Source: Ochotona curzoniae (Eukaryota > Chordata > Mammalia > Lagomorpha > Ochotonidae). Taken from it: a stretch of 64,000 bases of DNA. Below, in pieces: positions 55,159-64,000 of the stretch (positions within the stretch are counted from its first letter, which is position 1; every line of letters starts with the position of its first letter). The notes beneath the pieces are model-generated. The model made no database searches and had not been told where the DNA came from. It saw only the letters and a program-made list of their open reading frames with translations. The DNA is taken from assembly GCF_017591425.1 (NCBI RefSeq), contig NW_024467120.1, positions 5,952,001 to 6,016,000 of the forward strand, given 5' to 3'. The position numbers and the translations under genes were made by a program.

Positions 55159-55384
55159 ACAATACTTAGCCCAGTATGATCATTTTAAGAGCTTTTGTGT
55201 AATGCAAATAAGTAGTCAAAATTTATGAGAGGACAAGATCACTGAAAATAGAGGGAAATAAAGGAAGACAATATTAAATTTCATATGTTTTTATAGACTC
55301 ACTCCATTTAATGTGATGATACTATTTTGCATTATCTCCAATCAGAAGTTTCCAGTTAGGTAATGTCACTATGTATATCTTGAA

Positions 55385-55510
55385 CAAATAATTTTTTTAC
55401 ATCAACGATTGCACATTAAAATCACCTAAGAAAATTCCAGAAAATGCTTATGTTCAAACCCTATCCTACATTACATTTATACAGGATCTCTGGAACTAGG
55501 GAGCATTTCA
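55385..55510. mobile_element. possible MER5-type hAT remnant
   Basis: 'GATTGCACATTAAAATCACCTAAGAAAATTCC' and 'CAAACCCTATCCTACATTACATTTATACAGG' recall the MER5 order 'GCATCAGAATCACCTGGAGGGCTTG..CCCCACCCCAGAG'. Weak. Confidence 0.4.
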
Positions 55511-55582
55511 ATAACCAAGAGAATAATCAAAGCAAAGATCAATAAAATAAGTAACCATTTGTTAAGTTGGAAAAAAAATACC

Positions 55583-55890
55583 CAACAGAAATGTGGCTTG
55601 ATCGGTTAAGCTGTTGCCTGCTAGGCTGGCAGCCCATGTAGGTACTGATCTGAGTCTGACTGCTTCACTTTCAAGCCAGTTCATTGCCAATACACCTGAG
55701 AAAGTAACTGAGGATGATCCAAGTGCTTTGGCCTCAGCCACCCACATGGGGGATCCAGATGAAGTTCCTGGCTCCTGGCTTTGATCTTGCCTAGTCCTGG
55801 CCATTGTAACCATCAGGGGAGTGAAGTAGCAAATGAAAGCTCTCCTCTCTGTCTCTACTTCTGACTTTCAAATAAATAAATAAATCATTA
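55583..55890 (+). mobile_element. C-SINE, diverged
   Basis: AACAGAAATGTGGCTTGATCGGTTAAGC, GGCAGCCCATGTAGGTACTG, AAGTTCCTGGCTCCTGGCTTTG, CATCAGGGGAGTGAAGTAGC and AAATAAATAAATAAATC. Confidence 0.86.
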
Positions 55891-55899
55891 AAAAGAGGA

Positions 55900-57560
55900 A
55901 TCAATTAAGTCTAGCCAAGGGGGTAAAACAGCTATACAATGAGAACCCCAAATGTCACTTAAGGAATTTAAAAATATAAATGAGTGAGAAAAATATCTGA
56001 GGTTTACACAGTGAAAGACTTAACATTTTAAACATATCACTAATACCCAGTACAATCTATGGATTTCATGGAGCCCCTATCAAAATCCCAATTTGGTTTT
56101 TTTTGAAAATGAAAAACAGACATCCTAGAGTTCATAAGAATGAATCCAAATAACTGAAAACAACAAGTAAATTTATGGGTCTCATGATTCCAGATTATCA
56201 AACTCACTCACTACATTGCTGCAGGACTTCAAACAGTGTAGAGCTGGCATTAAAATAGACATAAAACAATGGAGTAAAATAAAGTTAGAAATAGCCCTTT
56301 ACATGTATGGCCAAATGATTTTCCACAAGATGTGGGAATATAAAACAAAACCTAAAGGATAAAGTCCTTTCAGCAAGTGGAGTTGAGAAAAAAAGAATGA
56401 AATTGATCACTTACATTATACCATATACAGTTATTAACTCAGACTTTTATATAAGAACTAAAAGTATATAACTCTCAAAAAAATACGCTGGAAAACCTTC
56501 ACATAATTGAATTTGGCAAGAATTTCTTAGACAGGACTTCAAAACCAGGTAACAAAAGAAAACATTCATAAACTGAACTTTACCAAAATTCAAAGTTTTT
56601 TTTTTTTTTTTTTTTGCTTGTCCAAGGACACTAATAACAGAGTGAATGGTAACCCAGGGAAGTGAATGTCTGCAAATGATTCAATTCTTCTGGGAGAATG
56701 GTACATCTAGAATATAGAAAGAACTTCTGCAACTCAGGAACTAAAAATACACTCAACCTGGTTTTTTAAAGGGCAAATAATTTATATCACTGCAAATACA
56801 ATGTACAATAGACTACAGAATATGCTGAGATGATCAGAGAAAAGCAAATCAAAACTGTAATGAAACTTCATATCATACCTACTAGAAAACAACCTTTTTT
56901 ATTTTAAAATGAAAGTAACAAGTATTGAAAATGTTGTGGAGAGATTGGGACCTTTATGTATTGCTGGTAGGAATGGAAAATAGCAATTATTGTATGAAAC
57001 AGTATGCTGATTTGTCAAAAAAAATGTTCAACATATAATTCCCACAAGAGCCGCCAATTCCTCTTGGTATATACACAGAATATCAGCAGCAGAGACTTGA
57101 AAGCATATTTTTACACCAGTAGTCATAGTGGCATTACTAACAATTGCCAAGAGATGGAAACAACTCAAGTCTCCATTGACTGGTACAAACAAAAAATACA
57201 ATATGCAAATAATGGAAAGCTATTCATCGTTGAAAAGAGAAATGTTTGACCCATGCTACAAGATGAATGAAGCTTGAATATCTTAGTCTAAGAGAATAAG
57301 CCTTGGCTAGGCTAATAAGAATGAAGGATAAATACGGGTTGATTTTGCAGTTACCAACAGAGTAGTCAGGTTCTGGAGGCAAAGCCTGGGGGAAGGAAGG
57401 AGTGGTAGCTGGGGTTGAATAGTTGAATGGGTACAGTTTGGGACAATGAAAACATGAATGGATGGTGGCGACGGTAGTAAACAATGTGAGTGTGCTTGAC
57501 AGGTGCTTAACTGTGCCTCAAAACATCAATGAAGCGGTAAGTCCTGTTTTGTGTGTTTTG
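55900..57560 (+). mobile_element. old L1, ORF2 3' half, sense, frame destroyed
   Basis: Sense ORF2 phrases in order: 'CCAGTACAATCTATGG...CCCCTATCAAAATCCCAATTTGG', 'GGCATTAAAATAGACATAAAACAATGGAG', 'GGCCAAATGATTTTCCACAAG', 'CAAATCAAAACTGTAATGAAACTTC', 'GTTGTGGAGAGATTGGGACC', 'GCCAAGAGATGGAAACAACTCAAGTCTCCATTGAC' and 'GAGAATAAGCC'. This covers the end of the reverse transcriptase to the C-terminal domain. A T20 run at 56,596-56,615 may be a separate small insertion. Many frameshifts. Confidence 0.88.
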
Positions 57561-58427
57561 CTTCAATTAAATCCTAAAAAGCAACACTTGTTCTGGTGCT
57601 TCTGTTGGCCAAGTTTGATCGAATGCAGAAAGATGTGAAATGATAGCTTCAGGTAATTCTTTTCCACTTGGATGCACTGAAGTCATTTTCTCTCTCTAGC
57701 CCCCTCTCCTGGCACAAAGGAGCTGCCATGTAACAGCCATCACAGCTACTTTGTACTGACCCTTAGATGTCAGCAACTATGCAAAGCTAGTTCTCAAAGT
57801 ACAGGGTGAGTCAGACTTGTGACAGTCTGGTCTAGGGCATGGCGTCAGAGTGGTGTTGTGCGGACCACACGCTGAGCAGTGCTGAGCACTTGGCACATCG
57901 TAACAACACATACAGCAACCTATGGGATGAGCTTCAAAACCAGAGGGTCTAGAGCTCAGAGACAATAGTTATTTGCTAATTACACACCAGGAGGGATCCT
58001 AGATGGAATTCAATCTACGCTTCTTCTACCCACCCTCCATCTTCTCCCACAAGCATGACATTTCCCTGTATCCTTAATGACAATCATTACAGGATGCACT
58101 TCTGTAGCATATTCTTAGCAGACTTCAAACCAAAGCTAAAATGTGGTTAAAAATATGTCTTCAAATCTAAAAGTCAGTAGATAGGACAGCTGTTTACAGA
58201 CTTAGTTTTGGTTGAAGGCAACATGTGGAAATATCATCCTTGGCCCATATGCACCTATATGCCATCCAGCATTTAAAGTGATGATATTTTGCTTGTTCCC
58301 AGCTTAGTTAACATCACCCTCTCCCTGTCAGATTCTTTCCAGATGTTGCTCCTTCTTTGCTGTCAGAAACGTCTTCTCGCTCTTCTTGGATATTTTTTCA
58401 TATCTCTGTATTTCAAAAGTATTCAAA
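57561..58427. other. unassigned, repeat-poor block
   Basis: No element was recognised. Frames are under 65 codons. Confidence 0.4.
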
Positions 58428-58770
58428 GGTTTTGGTGCTATGGTATTGAGAGAAAAGTCACTGCCTAGAATGCAGTTTCCCATATGGATGGCTCAAGTCC
58501 CAGCTGCACACCTGTGATCCAGCACGCTGTTAACATGCATGTAAAGATGTGGAGGAGGGACCAAGTGCTTGGGCCCTGCACTCACTGGGAGACCCGGAGC
58601 AAGGTTCTGACTCAGGCTCAGGCTGACCTAGGTGTGGTCATTGTGGTCATTTGGAGAGTGGACTAGTGGATAGAAAATTCTCTCAGAAAATTCTCTCTCT
58701 CTCTCTCTCTGTCTCTCTCTTTCTCTGCCTCTCCTCCTTTATATAAGTCTGCTACTCAAACATTTTTTTT
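58428..58770 (+). mobile_element. C-SINE with (CT)n expansion
   Basis: GGTTTTGGTGCTATGGTATTGAG, TCCCATATGGATGGCTCAAGTCCC, GAGACCCGGAGCAAGG and GGTCATTTGGAGAGTGGAC. AGAAAATTCTCTC is tandemly duplicated at 58,672-58,697 and runs into (CT)n to about 58,735. Confidence 0.83.
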
Positions 58771-59126
58771 TAAATCTAAACAGAAGAAACAAACAACTCA
58801 TGGAAAAAAAGAAATGAGGAATAATTTGGAATTCCTTGATTTTGTTGATACTCTTTGTTTAAATGCTCTAATTAACTACATCAACATAGGTCTGGTACAT
58901 GTGACATATTTCAACCTGTGCCAAACAAATAATTAAGGAATGGTAAAATTCTTGTCCTGGCTGAAAAATAAAATCTACAGTGGCTAATTTGAAAACCATT
59001 TCATAGCTGTGAAAAATAGGTATAGATAGATAAATTGATAACCTGTCAAAGTAGTGTGTTTACTTCAAAAACTTGTACCCACTGTAGTCTTCTCTGCAAA
59101 AATGGAAGGATACCAATAGCTTTGGC
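58771..59126. other. unassigned spacer
   Basis: AT-rich with no recognised element. Confidence 0.4.
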
Positions 59127-59333
59127 TTGAATGTAGTTTGAGTGTCCCCAAAGTTTCATGTGCTGGAAGCTTCTCGCTGGGGTAGCTGGATCAATTCAAG
59201 TGACCTGTCTTACATGGTGGTGGGACTCCTGAGAAATGAAGTCTAATTAAGCCATAGGGCACTGCCTCAGAAGGGATTAGGAGCTTCTTAAGGACTCCCA
59301 GAAGGGGTATTGCTATAAGAAGAGGTCACATAG

Positions 59334-59634
59334 TGTCCGGCATGGTAGCCTAATGACTAAACTCCTCGCCTTGCATGCACCAAGATCCCATATAGGCACT
59401 GGTTTGTGTCCAGGATGCTCCTCTTCCCATCCAGCTCCCTTCTTCTGGGCTGGGAAAGCAGTAGAGGATGAATCAAGGCCTTGGGACCCTGCACCTGCAT
59501 GGGAAACCTGGAAGAAACTCCTGGCTCCTGGCTTCGGATCTGCTCAGCTCTGAGTGAACCAGCAGATGGAAGATCTTTCTCCATGTCTCTCCTCTCTGTG
59601 AATCTGTCTTGCCAATAAAAAGAAGTAAATCTGA
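59334..59634 (+). mobile_element. C-SINE inside the MLT1 LTR
   Basis: GTGTCCGGCATGGTAGCCTAATGAC, GCCTTGCATGCACCAAGATCCCATATAGGC, TTCGGATCTGCTCAGCTCTG and CCAATAAAAAGAAGTAAATCTG. The segment GGCCGTTGTGGCCACTTGGGG is deleted. Confidence 0.9.
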
Positions 59635-59676
59635 GAGGGGGGGGGGGAGAGAGGGAGAGAGCGAGAGAGAGAGAAT
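59635..59676. repeat. purine tract (G)n(GA)n
   Basis: A run of about a dozen G followed by GAGAGAGGGAGAGAGCGAGAG, pure purine but for one C. Probably partly LTR-derived (native AGAGAGAG) and expanded at the SINE junction. Confidence 0.85.
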
Positions 59677-59885
59677 GGCTCCAGAATGTGACTGTCTTAC
59701 TGTGTGATCTCTCTTCCCTATCACACTAACTCCACCACGCTGTCAGCCAGATGGCCCGCATCAGAGATGGTCATGTGCTTGTATCATGCTCGGAAACTAT
59801 GAGCATGGCAGCTAGATAAATATCTTTTCTTTATAAGGTAATGGCCTCTGGTACTTTACTATAGCAACAGAAAATGAACTAATAC

Positions 59886-60307
59886 ATTAATCCACATAAG
59901 GCATCTGACTCTTGGAACATGTTGGGATTGTTTTTGTTCTTTAAAGCTTACTTTAATATAGGATCGTTGCTATGAATGGCTATATCAACTCTGGCCCTAT
60001 GACCGTCTTTGATCATTACTGAAGTAGGTCTAACCAGGTATGCCATGTATGGCTGAAGAGAAAATTTTCAGAGCAACCTGCACTATTTTGCATCTTAACT
60101 GTACCGCAATTCTTTTGTAACTGATACTCAGTGTCTCTGCTCAGTTTCTTTAAGGATACTAGGGCACAATACCTGTCGCTAACTCATTATGTAGTTGAAA
60201 GGATGTTCCTATTGAGATGTTGGAAGCTCTCAGACTAACCTTTGGATCATTAAATGCTCAACACACGTAGCTGTTATTATTGCTTTCAGTGTTTAAATAT
60301 TGGCCCT
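59886..60307. other. unassigned spacer
   Basis: No element was recognised. Confidence 0.4.
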
Positions 60308-60634
60308 GGATCCAGTACGATGGCTCAGTGGCTAAATCCTTGCCTTGCAAGCACTGGGGTCCCATATGGGTGCGAGTTCATATCCTGACTGTTCCATTTC
60401 CCATCCAGCTCTCTGCTTGTGGCCTGGGAAAACAATAGAAGACAGCCCAAACCGTGGGAACCTTGCACCCATGTGCAAGACCTGGAAAAAACTCCTTGCT
60501 CTTGGCTTTGGATCAGCTCAGCTCTGACCATTGTGGCCACTTGGGGAGTGAACCAGCAAATGGAAGATCTTTCTCTCTCTATCTCCTTCTCTGTGTAGAT
60601 TTGCCTGTCTGATAAAAATAAATAAGTCTTAAAA
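60308..60634 (+). mobile_element. C-SINE, full length
   Basis: GATCCAGTACGATGGCTCAGTGG, GGGGTCCCATATGGGTGCGAG, GGATCAGCTCAGCTCTGACCATTG and AAATAAATAAGTC. It lies directly upstream of another SINE in the same orientation. Confidence 0.9.
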
Positions 60635-60647
60635 AATAAAAACTGAA

Positions 60648-60958
60648 GGCCCGGCGGCATGGCCTAGCTGCTAAAGTCCTTGCCTTGAACCCCCAGGGAT
60701 CCCATATCAGTGCTGGTTCTAATCCCAGCAGCTCTACTTCCCATCCAGCTCCCTGCTTGTGGCCTGGGAAAGCAGTAGAGGATGGCCCAAAGCCTTGGGA
60801 CCCAGGAGAAGTTCCTGGCTCCTGGCTTCAGATCAGCATAGCATCGGCCATTGAGCTCACTTGCAGAGTGAATCATGGGATGGAAGATCTTCCTCTCTGT
60901 CTCTCCTCCTCTCTGTTTATATCTGACTTTCCAATAAAAAAAAATTAAAAAAAAAAAC
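60648..60958 (+). mobile_element. C-SINE, intermediate to the young subfamily
   Basis: Has the head GGCCCGGCGGCATGGCC and the diagnostic 'GATCAGCATAGCATCGGCCATTGAGCTCACTTG', but keeps the ancestral CTGGCTCCTGGCTTC and lacks the GCACCC..GTGGGAGACC part. Tail AAAAAAAATTAAAAAAAAAA. Confidence 0.9.
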
Positions 60959-61870
60959 TGGTTATGGCTACCACCTATTTTTATGGTAATATTAGCAATG
61001 GGTTTTTTGAAAATCAATCTGTACATTGTGCTTTTCTATCCCATATCGCAGAATAAAAAGACATCACTAATACTATTAGGTAGCAAGACAGAGCAGCTCT
61101 CTTTCTCATTTATTTCCCTGTGACCAGGTACATTCTAATTCTGCAGGCTATCGCTGGGAAAGAAAACTCCGATTAGCCACACCATGGAAATTTAGCCTGC
61201 AATTTCATGCAAAGTGACTTCACATAAGAAAAAAATGTTTTTCTAAAATATGTGCATTAGCTATTGTAATATTTGTGGTTGCAAAATGAAAGCTATTCCT
61301 TCCTTTTGCTCCACCCTTCAATGTTTGCTCAGGTGCAATTTGATTTCCACATGAACTGATTCAGAAAACTTGCCAGGGAGCTGCAGAGAAGTTGTCATTC
61401 CTGCCCCTAATAACTTCTCAAACAAAATCATATGCCTGAAAAACGGTTACATAAAGTGCTTCCAATAAATCTCTCTGTTTGTCCCTTATTATAAGCCCCA
61501 TTGGCCATCTGCCTTTCAGCCTGAGCACATTTTTAATCAGGCAGTAAAGCACTCAGAGTGTAAAGTTCATCTTAGCTGGAGTTGCAGTGAACTGATTTGT
61601 GCCCCCAGTGCAGGAGCTTCGTTGGAGGGTTCATCACAGTTGTCCCCACGTTCTGTCCCTGGCGCACCTGGCTGCACTTCCCAAGTGAAGAGCACACTTC
61701 CAGGAGCCAACACTGATTTATTTGCATGGGGGCTTTTAATTCCACGTGGATATTTTTTTTTAATTTTTGCCTTAATAAAAGGAGAATTCACCAAGTCTAC
61801 CCACCAAAGACATCTTTATTCAAGATCCACATAAGACATAAAAATAGTCTGTAGCAAGACAAACCCGGTA
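60959..61870. other. repeat-free block, candidate conserved regulatory DNA
   Basis: About 0.9 kb with no transposon and words typical of conserved non-coding elements, such as ATGCAAAGTGAC, GCATTAGCTATTGTAAT, TTTTTAATCAGGCAGTAAAGC, CCCATTGGCC and the E-box CACGTG (at about 61,743). The 70- and 75-codon frames overlap on opposite strands and are unsupported. Function is inferred only from texture. Confidence 0.25.
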
Positions 61871-64000
61871 TTTACAAAACCGGGGATTTTAGATTCAGAA
61901 ATTAAGATGTAAGCAAAAGCTGTAGTGGATCATGGAGCACATGCCATCCCTTGCAAGGGCCAGTGGTTGGATTCCTATTAGTCATAAGATTGTTGGTAAT
62001 GACTCCACCAGGTATAGTGGCTGATGAACTTGCAGCAATCCACTGGTAATTTAATGGTCTTCTCTTTGCTAGATTCATGCTTCAAATGAACCACATTCAT
62101 TGCTTTAAATTGTAATTGGGGATATTTCACTGACTTTTTATAAACCTGTGCATACAACACAACAAAGAATAAAAAGCAACATAACTTAAATGTGCCCTTT
62201 CAATGAGTTTAAACTGTGACTAACACATGAAGTCAAACTTTTCAAAGCAAACACATTTTTAGATGCATATTATCTTATTTGGAAAAAGATAGGACATAGC
62301 CTCATTCTGTGTTTGTATGTGGATATGTACTTATGTCTCCATGATATTTACCTAGACAATTTTAAAGACAAGCATTCAGAAAGAATTAAAGTCAACAGGT
62401 TAACAAGGCATTGGAAGCAGACTACAAGGTCAAAAGTCAGCACAGGGTCTGCAAATCCAGATTGTTTTCCAGAGATTACCATGGATCACCAGGGATCTAG
62501 AATTGTTGGTGATATTGCTTAGAGGGAAAACAACTTGCAAGATAAATTAAGCAGGAAAAAATGATTTAGAATTGTCTGAGTGTTGCGTATTATTTAATCA
62601 TCATATTTCTTCTATGACTCAGTGTCTTCATATCATGCTGATTCTTACAGGAAAAATGCGTATGAAACACTGTTTTTTGATCTACTGCCTTAAATTCATA
62701 TGAAAGTCAAAGTAAGACAGAATAGAGTAGACTCTACTAACAATTACCTCTGATGTCTTGCTTTAGCCATTAGGATATTCCTGCTAGCCTTATTCCTCCA
62801 TTACCATTTCCAAAAGCCAGGTTCAATGTTAGTAAACGTTTGTCCTATCTGATTCCTTGGAAACAATTATCCACACCCTTGACTTACCCAGCTTTTCTCC
62901 TTCAAATGAGCTCCATTTAGCTCATTTTGTTCTATATTGCTTTCCTATCTCATTTCCACACATCTTTCAGGCTGTCCAGGTTCAAGGGTATCTCTTTCAT
63001 TTCCTCTGCCCCCTGTTTAAATTTGTGATTTTTTTACAGCACAGACAAAAATCATTCCATAAATATCTTTCCACGTCTCTCTGTTCTCACCCTTTGTCAC
63101 AAGAAAAGCAAAAAACAAAACAAAACAAAAACCAAGTATATCTTGCACAATATGTTTTTTTTTTTTTTTCAAATATGGAACCAGGAATTACCACGACTGG
63201 TGCCAGTGATCGGATTTAATAAAGCTTTATTCAAGTTAAAAAAAAGAGCTATTTTATCCCCGGAACCAGTTTTTACGTTAAAAGAATTGAGACATTTTTG
63301 TATATACAGTTGGGGCATCTCTTGGTGATTATTTTGTCCCATGCCTTTATTTACTAAAAGAAGAATCTGTTGTCCACACAGATCTGGGTCTTATCTCTGT
63401 CAGCCAGCAGCAGACCTGGAGCCAAGTCCTTGACTCCCCGGCAGGCTGGCCCATTGTCCACTCAGCCCCTCTGAACTACTGCCAAGGGATGGACATGCCT
63501 ACGCTGAGTCCCTAGAGAGAAATCTGTATCCCATGTCCTTACCCAGGGTCAACTTCAATGTAACCACTAAAACTCAACATTTTAACCACTAAAACCCAAC
63601 GTTTCCATTTTCAAAGCGGGTACCCTCATCTGTCTATTCTGAAGGAAGACTACACAGATATGATAAGTTCTCCTTAGCCCCAACTCTACACACCTAGATT
63701 CAGTCAAAAGTGGATCAAAAACATTTCTGAAAAACTGTGTCTGTATTGAAAATATGTAGATTTTTGTGTTTGTCATTTTTACTCAAATAATATCATAAAA
63801 ATTATTCCCATAGCATGTACCTTTTATAACATGCTACAAAACATCCAGAAATAACTTAGAGTATGTGAGAGGATGTGTGCAACTAACACGCAGGACCAAG
63901 TATTGAAGTCCTTGTTCTGCGTGGAGAGGTCTGGACTCCAACAATGCCAGATTCCAAAGGATACAGTATAGATATATATGCATACATATCAAACATATTT
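61871..64000. other. unassigned right end of the window
   Basis: No SINE was found in the last 3 kb. A loose L2-like stretch may lie at 62,890-63,020 ('CCTTCAAATGAGCTCC...TTTCAGGCTGTCCAGGTTCAAGGG'). Simple tracts: (CAAAA)n at about 63,107-63,130 and T16 at 63,155-63,170. The 120-codon frame at 62,857-63,219 ends in these tracts and is not called as a gene. Confidence 0.4.

Larger units (their letters stand above)
59127..59885 (+). mobile_element. MLT1-type MaLR solo LTR split by a SINE
   Basis: Left piece 59,127-59,333: 'GTTTGAGTGTCCCCAAAGTTTCATGTGCTGG', 'GGGATTAGGAGCTTC', 'TATAAGAAGAGGTCACA'. Right piece from about 59,636: 'TCAGAGATGGTCATG..' through 'TAAATATCTTTTCTTTATAAGG' and 'GGTACTTTACTATAGCAACAGAAAATGAACTAATACA'. 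The terminal CTAATACA is the MaLR 3' end. Confidence 0.85.

Noticed and set aside
54764..55162. Charged Arg/Glu-rich 132-codon minus frame, coiled-coil-like
   Set aside because: The charge pattern comes from translating the expanded CT-rich stretch of a SINE on the opposite strand.
55900..57560. Possible functional L1 reverse transcriptase
   Set aside because: The ORF2 phrases are interrupted by many stops and frameshifts and the 5' half is missing. It is a fossil.

Overview
This window is non-coding mammalian nuclear DNA, most likely from a pika (Ochotona, Lagomorpha). The main clue is about 43 copies of a tRNA-derived C-type SINE. Each starts with a GGCCCGG-like head, carries pol III A and B boxes, has the motifs GATCCCATATGGG and TGGCCTGGGAAAGCAG, ends in a CT-rich stretch, and closes with AATAAATAAATCTTT. 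The most intact copies have a pika-like rather than rabbit-like body. L1 3' ends of lagomorph type support the same group. The species call is an inference from remembered repeat sequences, not from a search.

No protein-coding gene, tRNA, rRNA or snRNA could be supported. Open reading frames are short and mostly lie inside SINEs (often antisense), L1 remnants or low-complexity DNA. The DNA reads as intergenic or deep intronic.

Layout. 1-5 kb: an LTR remnant, two L1 3' ends, early SINEs, and a SINE tail split by a poly(A)-bearing insertion. 5-13 kb: scattered SINEs, a 31-T tract, a minus-strand polyadenylated retroelement (11.0-11.5 kb) and an antisense L1 ORF2 remnant (12.2-12.7 kb). 13.6-17.5 kb: a 1-kb unclassified element with internal repeats, a 72-bp L1 insertion, and MIR and L2 remnants. 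19.5-24.9 kb: microsatellites, a stack of three minus-strand SINEs, an L1 3' end and a hAT MITE. 25.2-26.9 kb: largely repeat-free, with a possible promoter and first exon. 27-36.6 kb: old sense-strand L1 ORF1/ORF2 remnants cut up by SINEs and an MLT1 LTR. 37.7-40.3 kb: an antisense L1, MITEs and a dense cluster of SINEs, one nested in another. 41.8-49.2 kb: two young SINEs, older SINEs, MIRs, and an inverted duplication with arms of about 230-240 bp. 49.5-51.9 kb: a near-complete MaLR LTR retrotransposon on the minus strand. 52-53.1 kb: an old SINE split by an 848-bp TG...CA insertion. 53.1-64 kb: repeat-poor blocks, including two that look like candidate regulatory DNA (53.9-54.4 and 61.0-61.9 kb), an L1 ORF2 3' half, an MLT1 LTR split by a SINE, and more SINEs.

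The window therefore records layers of transposition: MIR/L2, then MLT1/MaLR and old L1, then lagomorph L1 and C-SINE waves. The youngest layer is a SINE subfamily represented by four CpG-rich copies with intact target-site duplications. No undescribed gene system was found. The most unusual structures are the inverted duplication at 43.7-44.9 kb, the SINE split by a TG...CA unit at 52-53 kb, and the unclassified repeat at 13.9-14.9 kb.
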